Shown piece by piece: positions 18,066-27,441 of a DNA stretch of 45,561 nt; position 1 is the first letter of the stretch, and the number at the start of each line of letters is the position of its first letter. The position numbers were made by a program, and so were the translations under genes. The stretch is from Afipia sp. GTDB taxonomy: Bacteria > Pseudomonadota > Alphaproteobacteria > Rhizobiales > Xanthobacteraceae. The DNA is taken from assembly GCA_017474385.1 (NCBI GenBank), contig JAFVHU010000147.1:1-45561 (forward strand), given 5' to 3'. The notes beneath the pieces are model-generated. The model saw only the letters and a list, made by a program, of their open reading frames with translations. It was not told where the DNA came from and did no database searches.

Positions 18066-19151
18066 CTATGGGGCTTTCGCGACCTGCAGATAAAGTTCGC
18101 GAAGCCGCTCGGCGAATGCCGACAGCGTAAAATGCCGTTGATAGATTTGACGCGAGGCGGATTGCATCGCCCCTAAACGAGCGCGGTTGGTTGCTATTTC
18201 AAGCAATGCTGCGGCGATCGGCTCCGGTTCACGCGCTACGAGAAGCCCGTTAACTTCACCTTCCACAATGTCGCGGACGTTGCCGACGTCGGTCGCAACA
18301 AGGGCTGCGCCGGCACAGGCTCCTTCAATCAAGCTGAGCGGCAATGCTTCGGTGCGCGAGGGCAGGACGACCACGTCTGCTTTGCGCATGTGATCAAGCA
18401 TTTCACTTGCTTCGATCCACCCCGTGAAAATCATTTTTTTGTCGAGCCCCGCCTCGCGGGCCAGGTCCACAAAGTGCTGGACATCACCATTCCCAGCGAC
18501 CGTGCAGTGCCAATTCTCTGTCGTCTGACGAAGGCGCGCGAGCGCAGGAATCAGGAGGTGCATACCCTTGTTTTCAGTCAGCAGACCGGAGAACAGGATT
18601 GCCAGCGAGCCGGTGTCCTGCTTGGGCAGCGAAAGATCGGCTGCGAAATCCGGAATTCCGTTGGGAACGATCGCGATCCGCTCGCGCTCAACGCCGATCC
18701 GCTCGAAGGCGCTTGCATGGACCTTACCCAGCGCGACGACGCAATCGGCTTGGTTGGCAATCGCGCTGAACAGTCGGCCCGGCACTGTGCGTGCAGCAAC
18801 CTGATCTTCGATAAACTGGCCGTGGAAATGAACAATGGTCCGCGCACCGAATGCCTTCGCGAGTTTCAGGATGGCATATTTGCGCGGTAAGCTTCCACCG
18901 GTGGCGAAGTTGATATGGACCACATGTGGCCGAAAGCGGCTCAGTTCGAATCCGATTTTTGCAAGGATGAGTGGAAATGTTGCAATCCAGCGGTTGCCAC
19001 GCGCATCGCCACGAGACTGCGCAAAGCGTAGATCAATCCCGGACACGTTGTTCTGGGCAATGAATTCGCGAAAATAATGATAAAGCCGGTCAATGCCGCC
19101 CTTGCCCGAAGGACCGAAAGGCGTGATGCACAAAACGCGGACGGAGGACAT
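18066..19151 (-). CDS. Glycosyltransferase family 4
   Basis: A 361-residue GT4 enzyme. It starts VRVLCITPFGPSGKGGIDRLYHY with the glycine-rich acceptor loop. The donor domain contains ILFSGLLTENKGMHLLIPAL and the RTEALPLSLIEGACAGAALVATDVG motif. In-frame starts exist at 19214, 19169 and 19151; 19151 is chosen because family similarity begins there, but ribosome-site evidence is weak. It converges on the PaaK-like gene with 15 bases between stops and diverges from the Wzy-like gene across a region that holds a CtrA-like site. It is the third glycosyltransferase of the locus. Confidence 0.88.
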   Translation of the reverse strand: MSSVRVLCITPFGPSGKGGIDRLYHYFREFIAQNNVSGIDLRFAQSRGDARGNRWIATFPLILAKIGFELSRFRPHVVHINFATGGSLPRKYAILKLAKAFGARTIVHFHGQFIEDQVAARTVPGRLFSAIANQADCVVALGKVHASAFERIGVERERIAIVPNGIPDFAADLSLPKQDTGSLAILFSGLLTENKGMHLLIPALARLRQTTENWHCTVAGNGDVQHFVDLAREAGLDKKMIFTGWIEASEMLDHMRKADVVVLPSRTEALPLSLIEGACAGAALVATDVGNVRDIVEGEVNGLLVAREPEPIAAALLEIATNRARLGAMQSASRQIYQRHFTLSAFAERLRELYLQVAKAP

Positions 19152-19231
19152 TTTCGGAGTTTCTTGCATTCGTCGCATACCGCGGCGCTGCACATGGCGG
19201 AAACCAACATCCACCCATACGCACCGTTTGG

Positions 19232-19247
19232 TTAGCCAACTGTTAAC
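19232..19247. promoter_or_regulatory. Near-consensus CtrA-like site upstream of the Wzy-like gene
   Basis: TTAG-CCAACTG-TTAAC matches TTAA-N7-TTAAC with one mismatch in the first half. It lies 49 bases before the Wzy-like start and 81 bases before the divergent glycosyltransferase start. A better match exists at 9155, upstream of the first gene of the same locus, which makes shared control plausible but unproven. Confidence 0.35.
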
Positions 19248-19295
19248 GCGGATTGCTTACGGTCAATTTCACTGGCCACTATAGCGCAGCTTTCC

Positions 19296-20543
19296 ATGAT
19301 CCGTTCCGGTTACGCCGTTACCGAGCCGAGCGACAGCCGTATTCTGCTGCGCATGCTTTACATTTCATTCGTCGTTTTTGTCCTGTTCAGGATTGGACTT
19401 AACGCGCTCATTCTCAACCAGTTTGTCAATTATACAACGATCGAAGGGTCGACGATCGAGAAGATCCACCCGGCCTTCTACGGGATTGGCCTGATCGCAC
19501 TTGCGATCCTTTTCAATTATCGCATCGAACTAAGCGCGCAGGATGCCGGAATTCTGCGCGCGATTATCGTGTTTCTGGCTGGCATTTGCGGCTTGCTTCT
19601 CATGCTCTCAGTGAGCGGTCAGAGCACATCGTCAGGCTATATCCTGGACACCTATGTCGTCGCGTGCATGGCTGTATTCGTCATGATGACACTGCCAAAT
19701 CAGTGGCGATCGAGCCTCGGCGAACTGATCCTCTTGTTCCTCATTTTGAGCGCGGTCGTCGGCATCGCCGAGTTCGCGCTCAGGACCCGCTTGCTGCCTT
19801 ATGCCGCGGGTGAAGATGTTTTCCGCCCGACGGGACTGTCCGATCATCCATTGCAACTCGGCCAGTGGTGCGCCGTCGGCATCTGCTTTCTCAGCGTTGC
19901 GCGATGGAGGCCATCGTTCAAGTTGATGGGCGTTGTTATTCTGTTTGTGGGCGCTCTTGCATCCGGAGCGCGTATTGCGAGTGTGGCTGCCTGTGTTTCA
20001 TGCGCGCTATTTCTGATCCTCGAGCCTATGCCGGCGCGATCGCGGGTCGATTCCATCCAGCGGAAAATGATGCTTGCGATCGCAGGACTGATCGTGCTGA
20101 TCGCCGTCATTGGTATCATGTTTGCCGCGGGCGCGCTGAGCCGCTTTGAAGGCGGCTTCGTCGATCAAAGCTCGCTGGCGCGCGTCAGCATCTACGGCGT
20201 ATTTGATTACCTTACCTGGAAAGAGTTCCTGTTCGGTGCGGATATCGCCCGGGTTCAGCGGATCGCGCTCGACATTTTCGGACTGCCTTTCATCGAAAGC
20301 TCTTTCGTTGTCTTCACCGTCCAGTTTGGTTTAATCGGTGCGATCCTGTTCGCGCTGCTGCTGGCCAATCTGTTTCGGGCACTTCTGAAGGGGCGATCAG
20401 TGATCGTCATCCTGGCCACGGTGATGTTTTTTGCATTGGCACTGACCAACAATGCGTTGTCGGTTAAATCGGCGGACATCCTGATGATCATGTTGTTGAC
20501 GATGTGCGATCATGCCGCACGGTCCCGGCGCTGGATTTCGTGA
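19296..20543 (+). CDS. O-antigen ligase/Wzy-like polymerase, multi-spanning membrane protein
   Basis: A 415-residue protein with about ten hydrophobic helices. It has a central periplasmic-type loop carrying RPTGLSDHPLQLGQW and then SGARIASVAA. These features resemble the Wzy_C/O-antigen-ligase family, where a conserved arginine-containing loop binds the polymer. In this context it would polymerise the repeat units flipped by the Wzx-like protein. Its stop overlaps the ATG of the GH5 gene (TGATG). Polymerases of this type diverge strongly in sequence, so the family call rests mainly on topology, loop motifs and locus context. Confidence 0.75.
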   Translation: MIRSGYAVTEPSDSRILLRMLYISFVVFVLFRIGLNALILNQFVNYTTIEGSTIEKIHPAFYGIGLIALAILFNYRIELSAQDAGILRAIIVFLAGICGLLLMLSVSGQSTSSGYILDTYVVACMAVFVMMTLPNQWRSSLGELILLFLILSAVVGIAEFALRTRLLPYAAGEDVFRPTGLSDHPLQLGQWCAVGICFLSVARWRPSFKLMGVVILFVGALASGARIASVAACVSCALFLILEPMPARSRVDSIQRKMMLAIAGLIVLIAVIGIMFAAGALSRFEGGFVDQSSLARVSIYGVFDYLTWKEFLFGADIARVQRIALDIFGLPFIESSFVVFTVQFGLIGAILFALLLANLFRALLKGRSVIVILATVMFFALALTNNALSVKSADILMIMLLTMCDHAARSRRWIS

Positions 20544-21817
20544 TGCTGTGGTTTCTGCGCATATTGGCGACGGTATGTGCTGCGATGACAGTGACTGCGG
20601 CACATGCCGTTGACGCCGCGATATTCCAGCGCGGTATTGGTGTGCACCGGCCGCTGAACTGGGCGTCCGTGTCGCCGCTTGACGGGTCCTTGTATGCTTG
20701 GCCGCCGTTTGCGACCGCAGAGCATTACGTTTCTGATGAGTTGATTGCGGCTGTTCACGCGGCAGGATTTGATTCTGTCCGGCTGACGGTCGACCCGGGG
20801 CCGTTTCTCCAGATGACAGGCGAGCGGCGCGACGCGCTCGATACCATCCTGCGGACAACGATCCAGCGATTTCGCGCGCGGAATCTGAGCGTGATCGTCA
20901 ATTTCCATTCCAATTCGCAGGTTGCCCAATATCGTCCTGAGACGATCTTCGTTGATGCAGAGAGGCCGCTGTTCGCAGCCTATGTGTCGGTGGTTTCCCG
21001 GACGGCGGGATTGCTCGCTAACATGAACGACCCGAGCGTGGCGCTGGAGCCTGTCAACGAGCCGCCCGCCGGCTATGACACGGTGACAGCGGCTCGCTGG
21101 CAGATGATGATGGAGGCGCTATATCGGGCCGCGCGACGGGAGGCTCCGCGCTTGACCCTGGTGGTCACTGGCGCTCAGGGAGGCAGTTGGAGGGGGTTGG
21201 CGCTTCTCGACCCCGCTCCATTCCGCGATGACAATGTTCTTTTCTCATTCCACTATTACGAGCCTCATCTCTTTACACATCAGGGTGTTGAATCCTCGGA
21301 GCCGCAGGAGCGCTTCTGGCGCGATGTGCAGGCGCTACCATATCCGGTGATCAAGGAAGAAGAGAGTGCTGCTATCCGCGTCGTACAAGACCGAATATCG
21401 GCAGATCCGGCTTTCTCCGCTGCCGATAAAATCCGGCAATCCATCGCAGCAAAGGTCGCAATCGCTACGTACTTTCGCGAAGGTTGGGACGCCAAGGTAA
21501 TAGATGTCGCTTTCAATGGTGTAGCGGCATGGGCTTCGCGCAACAACATCGACCCCCACCGTATCCTGCTCGGCGAATTTGGCGCGACGCGCAACAATCC
21601 TGCATCAAGTCCCGCCGGCGATCCGGCGAGGGCGACGTGGTTGCTGGATGTACGGTGCGCCGCTGAACGCCGGAAATTCCGCTGGTCCATCTGGGAGCTC
21701 AACGGGTCCGGCGGAATGGCAATCGTCGATCGCGCCAATGAATCCAGGCTGGATCGTACAACGCTGGACGCTCTCGGTCTTGTTCCGCAAACTTCAAACC
21801 CCGGCTGCCCATCATGA
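20543..21817 (+). CDS. Secreted glycoside hydrolase family 5 (cellulase-like)
   Basis: A 424-residue GH5-type TIM barrel. An N-terminal signal peptide (LWFLRILATVCAAMTVTAAHA) precedes a domain starting RGIGVHRPLNW. The acid/base Glu is in EPVNEPP (Glu173) and the nucleophile in LLGEFGATRNN (Glu345); both are intact. The ATG at 20543 is chosen over 20504 because it starts directly at the signal peptide and overlaps the previous stop. A periplasmic or outer-membrane endoglycanase within an export locus usually trims or releases the nascent polymer. This suggests beta-linked hexose in the backbone, as an inference. It overlaps the next gene by ATGA. Confidence 0.88.
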   Translation: MLWFLRILATVCAAMTVTAAHAVDAAIFQRGIGVHRPLNWASVSPLDGSLYAWPPFATAEHYVSDELIAAVHAAGFDSVRLTVDPGPFLQMTGERRDALDTILRTTIQRFRARNLSVIVNFHSNSQVAQYRPETIFVDAERPLFAAYVSVVSRTAGLLANMNDPSVALEPVNEPPAGYDTVTAARWQMMMEALYRAARREAPRLTLVVTGAQGGSWRGLALLDPAPFRDDNVLFSFHYYEPHLFTHQGVESSEPQERFWRDVQALPYPVIKEEESAAIRVVQDRISADPAFSAADKIRQSIAAKVAIATYFREGWDAKVIDVAFNGVAAWASRNNIDPHRILLGEFGATRNNPASSPAGDPARATWLLDVRCAAERRKFRWSIWELNGSGGMAIVDRANESRLDRTTLDALGLVPQTSNPGCPS

Positions 21818-23301
21818 CCGGGACAGCAGGCGGACGTACGGTGACGATATGCCTCAACCGTGCGCGGTTGTGGCGGTGGCAACATGAACTTGTGACGCGT
21901 CTCGCACGCCGTTCCGATATCGATCCAGTTGTGCGTTTGATGGACGGGCCGCCACCGTCGCGCGCGTTCACGCTTCTCCTAATGCTGGAGAATTTTGCCT
22001 TTCGTCTGCACGACGAACATGCCTGCGATCTTATCGGCGAGAAGGCATTCGAGCCTTATCTGACAGGTCGCGAAGCGAGAGATGGCGGTCTCTTGCTGGA
22101 TTTGACCGGATACACCGCGAATGGTGCTTTGTCCGATCTCAGAGTTCTCTACGACGACATGGATTCGGATGATGCGGCTTTGTTGGCCGTGCTGGATGCA
22201 CGTAGCCCTGCGTTGACGATTGTCGACCGGACCGGACGCACACTCGTATCAGGGCTGCCTGCCGTCGAAGATAAGACGGTAGCGACGCGGGCGCTTGATA
22301 CAATTTTCTCCGCGTTGGTGCAGTTGTGTGTGAAAGCAGTGACTGCGCCTTTGACGAGCGACGTGCAATCGTCGCCAACAACGTTGATGGCGAAAGCGAT
22401 GCACCCAGGTCAGGTCTTTTCATTTGGTGCGACAGCACTTGCTCGCAAGTTGAATGCCCGCATTGCGCGGCTCTGTCATCGGGCCCCGCGGTGGTTTGTT
22501 GCGTGGCGGCAGAGAAACGAAACGGAATCAAAAACGTCTTTACCAAGCGTAAGCGCTTATCGCCGGCTGGCTGACGATGGCGGACGCTACTATGCCGATC
22601 CATTTCTATTCGTGGCAGACGGGCAGACGCACCTCTTCGTCGAAGAGTACGATATAGCGTTGGGAAAGGGGCTGATCTCTACATCGTTGCTAACGTCAGA
22701 GGGCTTCGAGCGGCCAAGACCTGTTTTGGAAACGCAATATCATTTGTCATACCCGCATGTCTTCGCGCATGCCGATGCGATATGGATGATCCCGGAGTCC
22801 TTGCAGTCGAGAACCGTCGATCTTTATCGTGCGGTAAGTTTTCCCGATCGCTGGGTTCATGAAGCGACCCTGCTCGAAAACGTCGAAGCTTCGGACGCGA
22901 CGGTTTGTCAGCACGGCGGGCTGTGGTGGATGTTCGCGGCCACACGAAGCTGGCGCGGTTCAAATTGGGATACGCTCAGTGTGTTTTGGGCGCCCCAGCT
23001 CGCAGGCCCATGGCAACCACATGCCGGCAATCCGATCCTCATAGACCATCGCTGCGCACGCCCCGCCGGCGATTTCTTTCACCACGACGGCGCATTGTGG
23101 CGGCCCGCACAGGATTGCTCGGAAGGCTATGGCACGGGTCTGGCGTTCTGCCGGATCGACGCGCTGGACCGCGAGAGTGTCCGCCAGAGCGTGCACAATA
23201 CCGTGCGGTTGCGGGATGAAGGTGTGCGGCGCGGGCCGCACAGCCTGAACCGGACGAGTACGATCGAGGTCATCGACCTTTACGGCACTTCGCCTCGATG
23301 A
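21814..23301 (+). CDS. Protein with GINT1 N-terminal-like (five-bladed propeller) domain
   Basis: A 495-residue protein in two parts. The C-terminal half (about 245-480) shows repeated W/Y-rich propeller segments: YYADPFLFVADGQTHLFVEEYD, LSYPHVFAHADAIWMIPES and GDFFHHDGALWRPAQDC. This is the pattern of the N-terminal domain of plant glucosamine inositolphosphorylceramide transferase 1 and its bacterial relatives, related in fold to GH43/GH32 enzymes. The N-terminal half (1 to about 235) is unrecognised, though its layout faintly recalls a formyltransferase-like fold. No signal peptide is seen. Coupling to the GH5 gene (ATGA overlap) places it in polysaccharide assembly or modification. The reaction is unknown. 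Confidence 0.7.
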   Translation: MTGTAGGRTVTICLNRARLWRWQHELVTRLARRSDIDPVVRLMDGPPPSRAFTLLLMLENFAFRLHDEHACDLIGEKAFEPYLTGREARDGGLLLDLTGYTANGALSDLRVLYDDMDSDDAALLAVLDARSPALTIVDRTGRTLVSGLPAVEDKTVATRALDTIFSALVQLCVKAVTAPLTSDVQSSPTTLMAKAMHPGQVFSFGATALARKLNARIARLCHRAPRWFVAWRQRNETESKTSLPSVSAYRRLADDGGRYYADPFLFVADGQTHLFVEEYDIALGKGLISTSLLTSEGFERPRPVLETQYHLSYPHVFAHADAIWMIPESLQSRTVDLYRAVSFPDRWVHEATLLENVEASDATVCQHGGLWWMFAATRSWRGSNWDTLSVFWAPQLAGPWQPHAGNPILIDHRCARPAGDFFHHDGALWRPAQDCSEGYGTGLAFCRIDALDRESVRQSVHNTVRLRDEGVRRGPHSLNRTSTIEVIDLYGTSPR

Positions 23302-23485
23302 TTTCGCGTAGGGCTGAGGTTATCGGCGCTGCATAAGGCCCGCCGTTCAAGCAATATTAACCATAACCGGGCCAAACTCCACGCAAGCCCGTGGTGTTGG
23401 TTCGGGTGACCTTGTTGCGTTCAGGCAGTCCCATGCGTATGCGGTCAAGTCCGTCATTCTCGATGCGCTCAGCAGGTGCTTGCGC

Positions 23486-25519
23486 ATGACAATGACAATC
23501 GACATGCGCGAGGCGCCAGCCGCGGTCATCGATTTTCGTGGCCTTGCGACCGCCTTTGGCCGCCGCAAGAAGCTCATTGCCGCAATCACCGGGACATGCG
23601 CGCTGTTGGCGCTTGTGATTGCTCTTTTCATGACCCCGCGATATGTTTCGCAGATCAAGATATTGATCGATCCGCGCGGGCTTCAAATTCTTCCAAATGA
23701 TCTCAGTCCCGCCGCCGCGTCGGCCGACGCGACGTTCGCAGTGGTCGAGAGTCAGGTCCAGGTCATCACATCGACCGAGGTGCTTGAGAAGGTCGTTACC
23801 AAGCTCAACTTGACCAGCGATCCAGAATTCGTCGCGGGTGACGGTGGAGACTCGGCTGGATCATCCTCCGAGGGGGATGCGCGCACAAGAGCCGTGCTTC
23901 GCACGCTTCGGAAACGGATCGACGTTCGCCGGCCCGACCGTACATTTGTCCTCGACGTTTCGGTCTGGACATCGTCATCGCCCGAAAAATCAAAGCAGAT
24001 CGCCGATGCGATTGCTCAGGCCTATCTCGAAGTGCAAGTGCAAATGCAGACCGAGGCCGCAAGCCGAACGGCGAAGGCGCTCGAATCCCGTCTGAGCACG
24101 TTGCGCCAGAATCTGACGACCGCGGAGAAGCAAGTCGAGACCTATCGCATTCAGAACAACCTGGTCGGCGGGGAGGGAAGTCTCCTGAGCGAGAAGGAAC
24201 TGAGCGATCTGACCAACCAGCTTTCCGCCCAGAGGATACGCGGAGCCGAATTGCTGGCGCGGATGGACATTCTTCGCAAGCGCAATGCGAATAATCCGCC
24301 GATCGAGACAATCGCGGAGGCGCTTCAGTCTCAGACCATGTTCGATTTGCGCGCGCGTTATGCCGAGGCCAAAAAGGCCGAGACTGATAGCGCCGTATCG
24401 CTTGGCCCGTTACATCCAGCCGTTATCACCGCTCGCGCGCAGGTTAAGCAGATTCGCGAACTGATCGATGTTGAGCTTGCGCGAATCCAGCGCAGTCTCG
24501 AAACGGAATATCAGCGGACCAAAGCGGTTGAAGGCGAACTCAACCGGCAGATCATCGCGGCGCGACAGGTTTCAGCGTCAGGACAACCGCCCGTTCAAAA
24601 ATTGAAGGATCTGGAGAATGACGTCGCGGCGCAGCGCGTCGTCTACGAAACGCTGCAACGCCGCGCGAAGGAAGTTCGCGAAGAGGGGATGCTCGATCGG
24701 ACAAACTCCCGCGTCATTTCTCCGGCGGCCATCCAGCCCGCGCAGTATGTTATTCCCCGAACTCTGGTGGTGGCGGGTGGTCTTGTCATTGGATTACTTG
24801 CGGGCATTTTCGCTGCGGCCTTCCTCAATCAGTTTGAAGGCGGTGGCGGTATCCGTGACGATAGGGATCTGCACGAGCGTAGCGAGATATTCAATCTGGC
24901 GACCGTTTCCCGTAAGGCGGTTTTGACTGCGAGCCGCGCTGGTCCGAAGGCGAAATCCCTTTATGTCGATGGGCTCGGCGAGTTACCAGGCATACTCACG
25001 CAGGCTTTGGAGAAATCACCTGGCGCGATCTTGATCGTCGGAGCCAATGGTCCGGCTGCAAGTTGCGCATTCACATTGACGCTGGCCAAACAGTTCGCCC
25101 AGCGCGGCATGCGTGCTCTGACCGTCGATGCGACGGAGACCAGGCAAATTTCCAAGCAGCTTGGCCTTGAAGGCAGGCCGGGCTTTTTTGATGCGATGCG
25201 AAGCCCGGTTGCCCTGGATGAACTTGAAGTCGAGGTCGGTGAACTTCGCGTCCTTCCGGCCGGCGCACGCAGCAAGTCCGAACCTTTACCTCAGACTGCG
25301 CTGTCGACGCAGAATGGCTGTGCACTTGCCTACAACGGTACAACCTTGATCGACGGGGGAGCCATCGACGGTCAGGACTTCGCGTCTCTGCTCTCCGTGG
25401 TGGGGATTATTCTGGTTGTGGTCGACGCCGACAAAGCTCAATACGGGAAGGTTCTGAATGCTTTGCGCACAATGAACCCTTACCAGACGCGTCTGGTCGC
25501 GACGGTGTTGCAAACGTAA
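23486..25519 (+). CDS. GumC/Wzz-type chain-length protein with degenerate BY-kinase domain
   Basis: A 677-residue polysaccharide co-polymerase. A first membrane helix (about 30-50) is followed by a long periplasmic region rich in coiled coil (about 180-390). A second helix lies near 425-450 (LVVAGGLVIGLLAGIFAAAFL), and a cytoplasmic domain of about 200 residues follows. That domain has the shape of a bacterial tyrosine kinase, but its Walker A position reads GANGPAASCAF with no Lys or Thr, and the C-terminus lacks a tyrosine cluster. It is therefore probably catalytically dead. The ATG at 23486 is one of several close starts; a TTG at 23480 is also in frame. It would set polymer length with the Wzy-like protein. 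Confidence 0.85.
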   Translation: MTMTIDMREAPAAVIDFRGLATAFGRRKKLIAAITGTCALLALVIALFMTPRYVSQIKILIDPRGLQILPNDLSPAAASADATFAVVESQVQVITSTEVLEKVVTKLNLTSDPEFVAGDGGDSAGSSSEGDARTRAVLRTLRKRIDVRRPDRTFVLDVSVWTSSSPEKSKQIADAIAQAYLEVQVQMQTEAASRTAKALESRLSTLRQNLTTAEKQVETYRIQNNLVGGEGSLLSEKELSDLTNQLSAQRIRGAELLARMDILRKRNANNPPIETIAEALQSQTMFDLRARYAEAKKAETDSAVSLGPLHPAVITARAQVKQIRELIDVELARIQRSLETEYQRTKAVEGELNRQIIAARQVSASGQPPVQKLKDLENDVAAQRVVYETLQRRAKEVREEGMLDRTNSRVISPAAIQPAQYVIPRTLVVAGGLVIGLLAGIFAAAFLNQFEGGGGIRDDRDLHERSEIFNLATVSRKAVLTASRAGPKAKSLYVDGLGELPGILTQALEKSPGAILIVGANGPAASCAFTLTLAKQFAQRGMRALTVDATETRQISKQLGLEGRPGFFDAMRSPVALDELEVEVGELRVLPAGARSKSEPLPQTALSTQNGCALAYNGTTLIDGGAIDGQDFASLLSVVGIILVVVDADKAQYGKVLNALRTMNPYQTRLVATVLQT

Positions 25520-25525
25520 TCGCGA

Positions 25526-26227
25526 TCATGCGGCCACGAGTTGCCAATCAGACACAATCGTGAAGTTCGACGTCGCATCGCTCTGACGCAACAGCGCCAG
25601 CCGATCGATCGACGCTGACTGCAAATCCAGAGCTGCAAAGCGTTTCTGCAGGACGTCCAGCAATTCCGTGCGCCGCTCGGCCGGAAGAGAACCTGTTAAC
25701 GTCATGTGAAACCGGAAGTCTTCGAACACATACGGATAGCCCCAGCGATCCAGATGCATGACCTGTTCGTCCGTTAGCGCTGACACGTTGCGCCGGTCGC
25801 GATCCTCGGGTGTCAGCGATGCGCGGAAATCGTCAAAGACGGTGACGCAATCGTCAGCAAGTCTTTGCAGGTCGGGGCAAGAATCACGCGGCACGACTGC
25901 GATGAAGCTCGCGATGGCGCGAACAACGGGTGTGATCTGGGGGACTGCGCGCGGTGTCCGCGCGAATTTCCGCATGGCTCTGGCAAGTTCGTCTTCTGTC
26001 TTGTCGGGCTTCAGTGAGATCGGCGCCTTCAACGTGGCGTGAAAGCCGTATTTGCGCGGATCGACGGTGAGCTGCTTCCACCCTTCGATCTCCATTTCTA
26101 TGCCATCGGCGAAGGGCAGCGGCTTGCCTGAGTACGCATCGTAGCCGAGCAGGTCCGCGCCGAAGCGATAAAGCGCATTCTGCGCTGAAGGTACAAAGTA
26201 GATGGCGTAGCGGGGAAACTGCGGCAT
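25526..26227 (-). CDS. DUF1045 phosphonate-associated protein, 2H phosphoesterase fold
   Basis: A 233-residue protein with two HxT motifs, His63-Ala-Thr65 (YGFHATLKAP) and His174-Met-Thr176 (FRFHMTLTGS). These mark the 2H cyclic-phosphodiesterase superfamily. Full-length members with this layout are known as DUF1045 proteins of phosphonate operons. It follows the PhnM paralogue on the same strand after 23 bases, in one unit with the truncated hexapeptide gene. A natural guess is hydrolysis of a cyclic ribose phosphate made by C-P lyase, the job PhnP does in E. coli; no phnP is visible in the window. That activity is inference from fold and context. Confidence 0.85.
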   Translation of the reverse strand: MPQFPRYAIYFVPSAQNALYRFGADLLGYDAYSGKPLPFADGIEMEIEGWKQLTVDPRKYGFHATLKAPISLKPDKTEDELARAMRKFARTPRAVPQITPVVRAIASFIAVVPRDSCPDLQRLADDCVTVFDDFRASLTPEDRDRRNVSALTDEQVMHLDRWGYPYVFEDFRFHMTLTGSLPAERRTELLDVLQKRFAALDLQSASIDRLALLRQSDATSNFTIVSDWQLVAA

Positions 26228-26250
26228 GCGAGTCCTGAGTAACCGGTCAC

Positions 26251-27441
26251 TCAGGCCGGTTCAACCCTGCGGACCGCGGGCGCTGCCAGAAAAATCCGCT
26301 GTGGTTCGGTCAGATGAACCACGCGGCCGCCGGCAACCGCCGCAACGACGCGCGGCCTGAGCGGCTCCCGTGCATCGACGAGGATGATGTCGGCCCGCTT
26401 TCCGACGGTGATCTGGCCGCGGTCGTGCAGGCCTGTCGCCGCTGCGGGAGCACCGGAGACGAGCGCCCAAGCCTGCGGCAGCGGCAGGATGTTATCTGCG
26501 GCCAGCAGGAACGCCGCGAGGAGGGGCGCCGGATAGTAATAATCCGAGGCAAGAATCGAGCACAGGCTCTTGCTCACCATCTCGGCTGCGCTGGTCCATC
26601 CGGTATGACTGCCGCCGCGCACAACATTTGGCGCGCCGAACACGGTGAAATCTCCGGCCTCGATGGCCGCGCGTGCGGTTTCCTCGTTGATCGGAAATTC
26701 AGCGATATCGATGCCCAAGCTACGGAAACCAGCGCGCTGGTCCGGCGATTCATCGTCATGGGACAGCAACGGAGTTCCGTGGTCGCGGCCAATCGATGCG
26801 AGCCGCGCAATCGAGTCCGGGACATTGCTCGCCCTGGCCATGACGCGCTCGACCAGTTTGTCGAGTTCACCTTCGCTGAGACCGGAGCGCTCGACCATGC
26901 GGGCGCGCTTCTTCGGGTTGTTCATCGACGCGGCGGTCATGTGCATGTGGTCGTTGAAGGCGAGGAGATCGACGCGTCCCGCGGCTAGCCATTCTGCGAT
27001 GGTGGGCTCAGCGTCGAGATTGAACGTCTCCTGACGCAGATGAAAGCGGGTGTCGGCCGCGAGCCGGGGCTGCATGTCTTCGATGGCATTGAGCAGGTGG
27101 TGTGCGTTTTCGGTGCCGCGCAGGCCGGGTTCCCAAGACCATGTGGTGGCGTGGAAGACCGTGGTGATGCCGTTGGCGATCGCCTGACGGTCACTGTCGA
27201 TAAGCGCCACATCAATCGGGAAATCGACGCCGGGGCGCGGCATCATCTGACGCTCAAAAGCGTCGCCGTGCATATCGACGATGCCGGGCAGGGCGATCAG
27301 GCCGTCGCTGTTGAGGCGCAGGGAAGCTGCTCCGCTGCGCGAGGATATTTCCGCAATCCTCTCGTCTGCGACGTGAACGGATGTGTCGACAAGATCGCTT
27401 CCGACCAGCGCTTCGCCGCCTTCGATCAAGATGTCCGTCAT
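26251..27441 (-). CDS. PhnM paralogue (amidohydrolase-superfamily triphosphate diphosphatase-like)
   Basis: A 396-residue metal-dependent hydrolase of the PhnM family. It carries the N-terminal metal motif VDMHGD (His58, Asp60), the central LLSHDDES loop and the family signature GAPNVVRGGSH near residue 275. It is clearly divergent from the second PhnM at 37184-38341: the metal motif reads HGDAFERQ here and HTDHLEAH there. PhnM removes diphosphate from ribosyl-phosphonate triphosphate before C-P bond cleavage. This copy sits outside the phnG-N operon, overlapping the truncated transferase by four bases (27438-27441). It may serve another phosphonate or a side branch. Confidence 0.85.
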   Translation of the reverse strand: MTDILIEGGEALVGSDLVDTSVHVADERIAEISSRSGAASLRLNSDGLIALPGIVDMHGDAFERQMMPRPGVDFPIDVALIDSDRQAIANGITTVFHATTWSWEPGLRGTENAHHLLNAIEDMQPRLAADTRFHLRQETFNLDAEPTIAEWLAAGRVDLLAFNDHMHMTAASMNNPKKRARMVERSGLSEGELDKLVERVMARASNVPDSIARLASIGRDHGTPLLSHDDESPDQRAGFRSLGIDIAEFPINEETARAAIEAGDFTVFGAPNVVRGGSHTGWTSAAEMVSKSLCSILASDYYYPAPLLAAFLLAADNILPLPQAWALVSGAPAAATGLHDRGQITVGKRADIILVDAREPLRPRVVAAVAGGRVVHLTEPQRIFLAAPAVRRVEPA

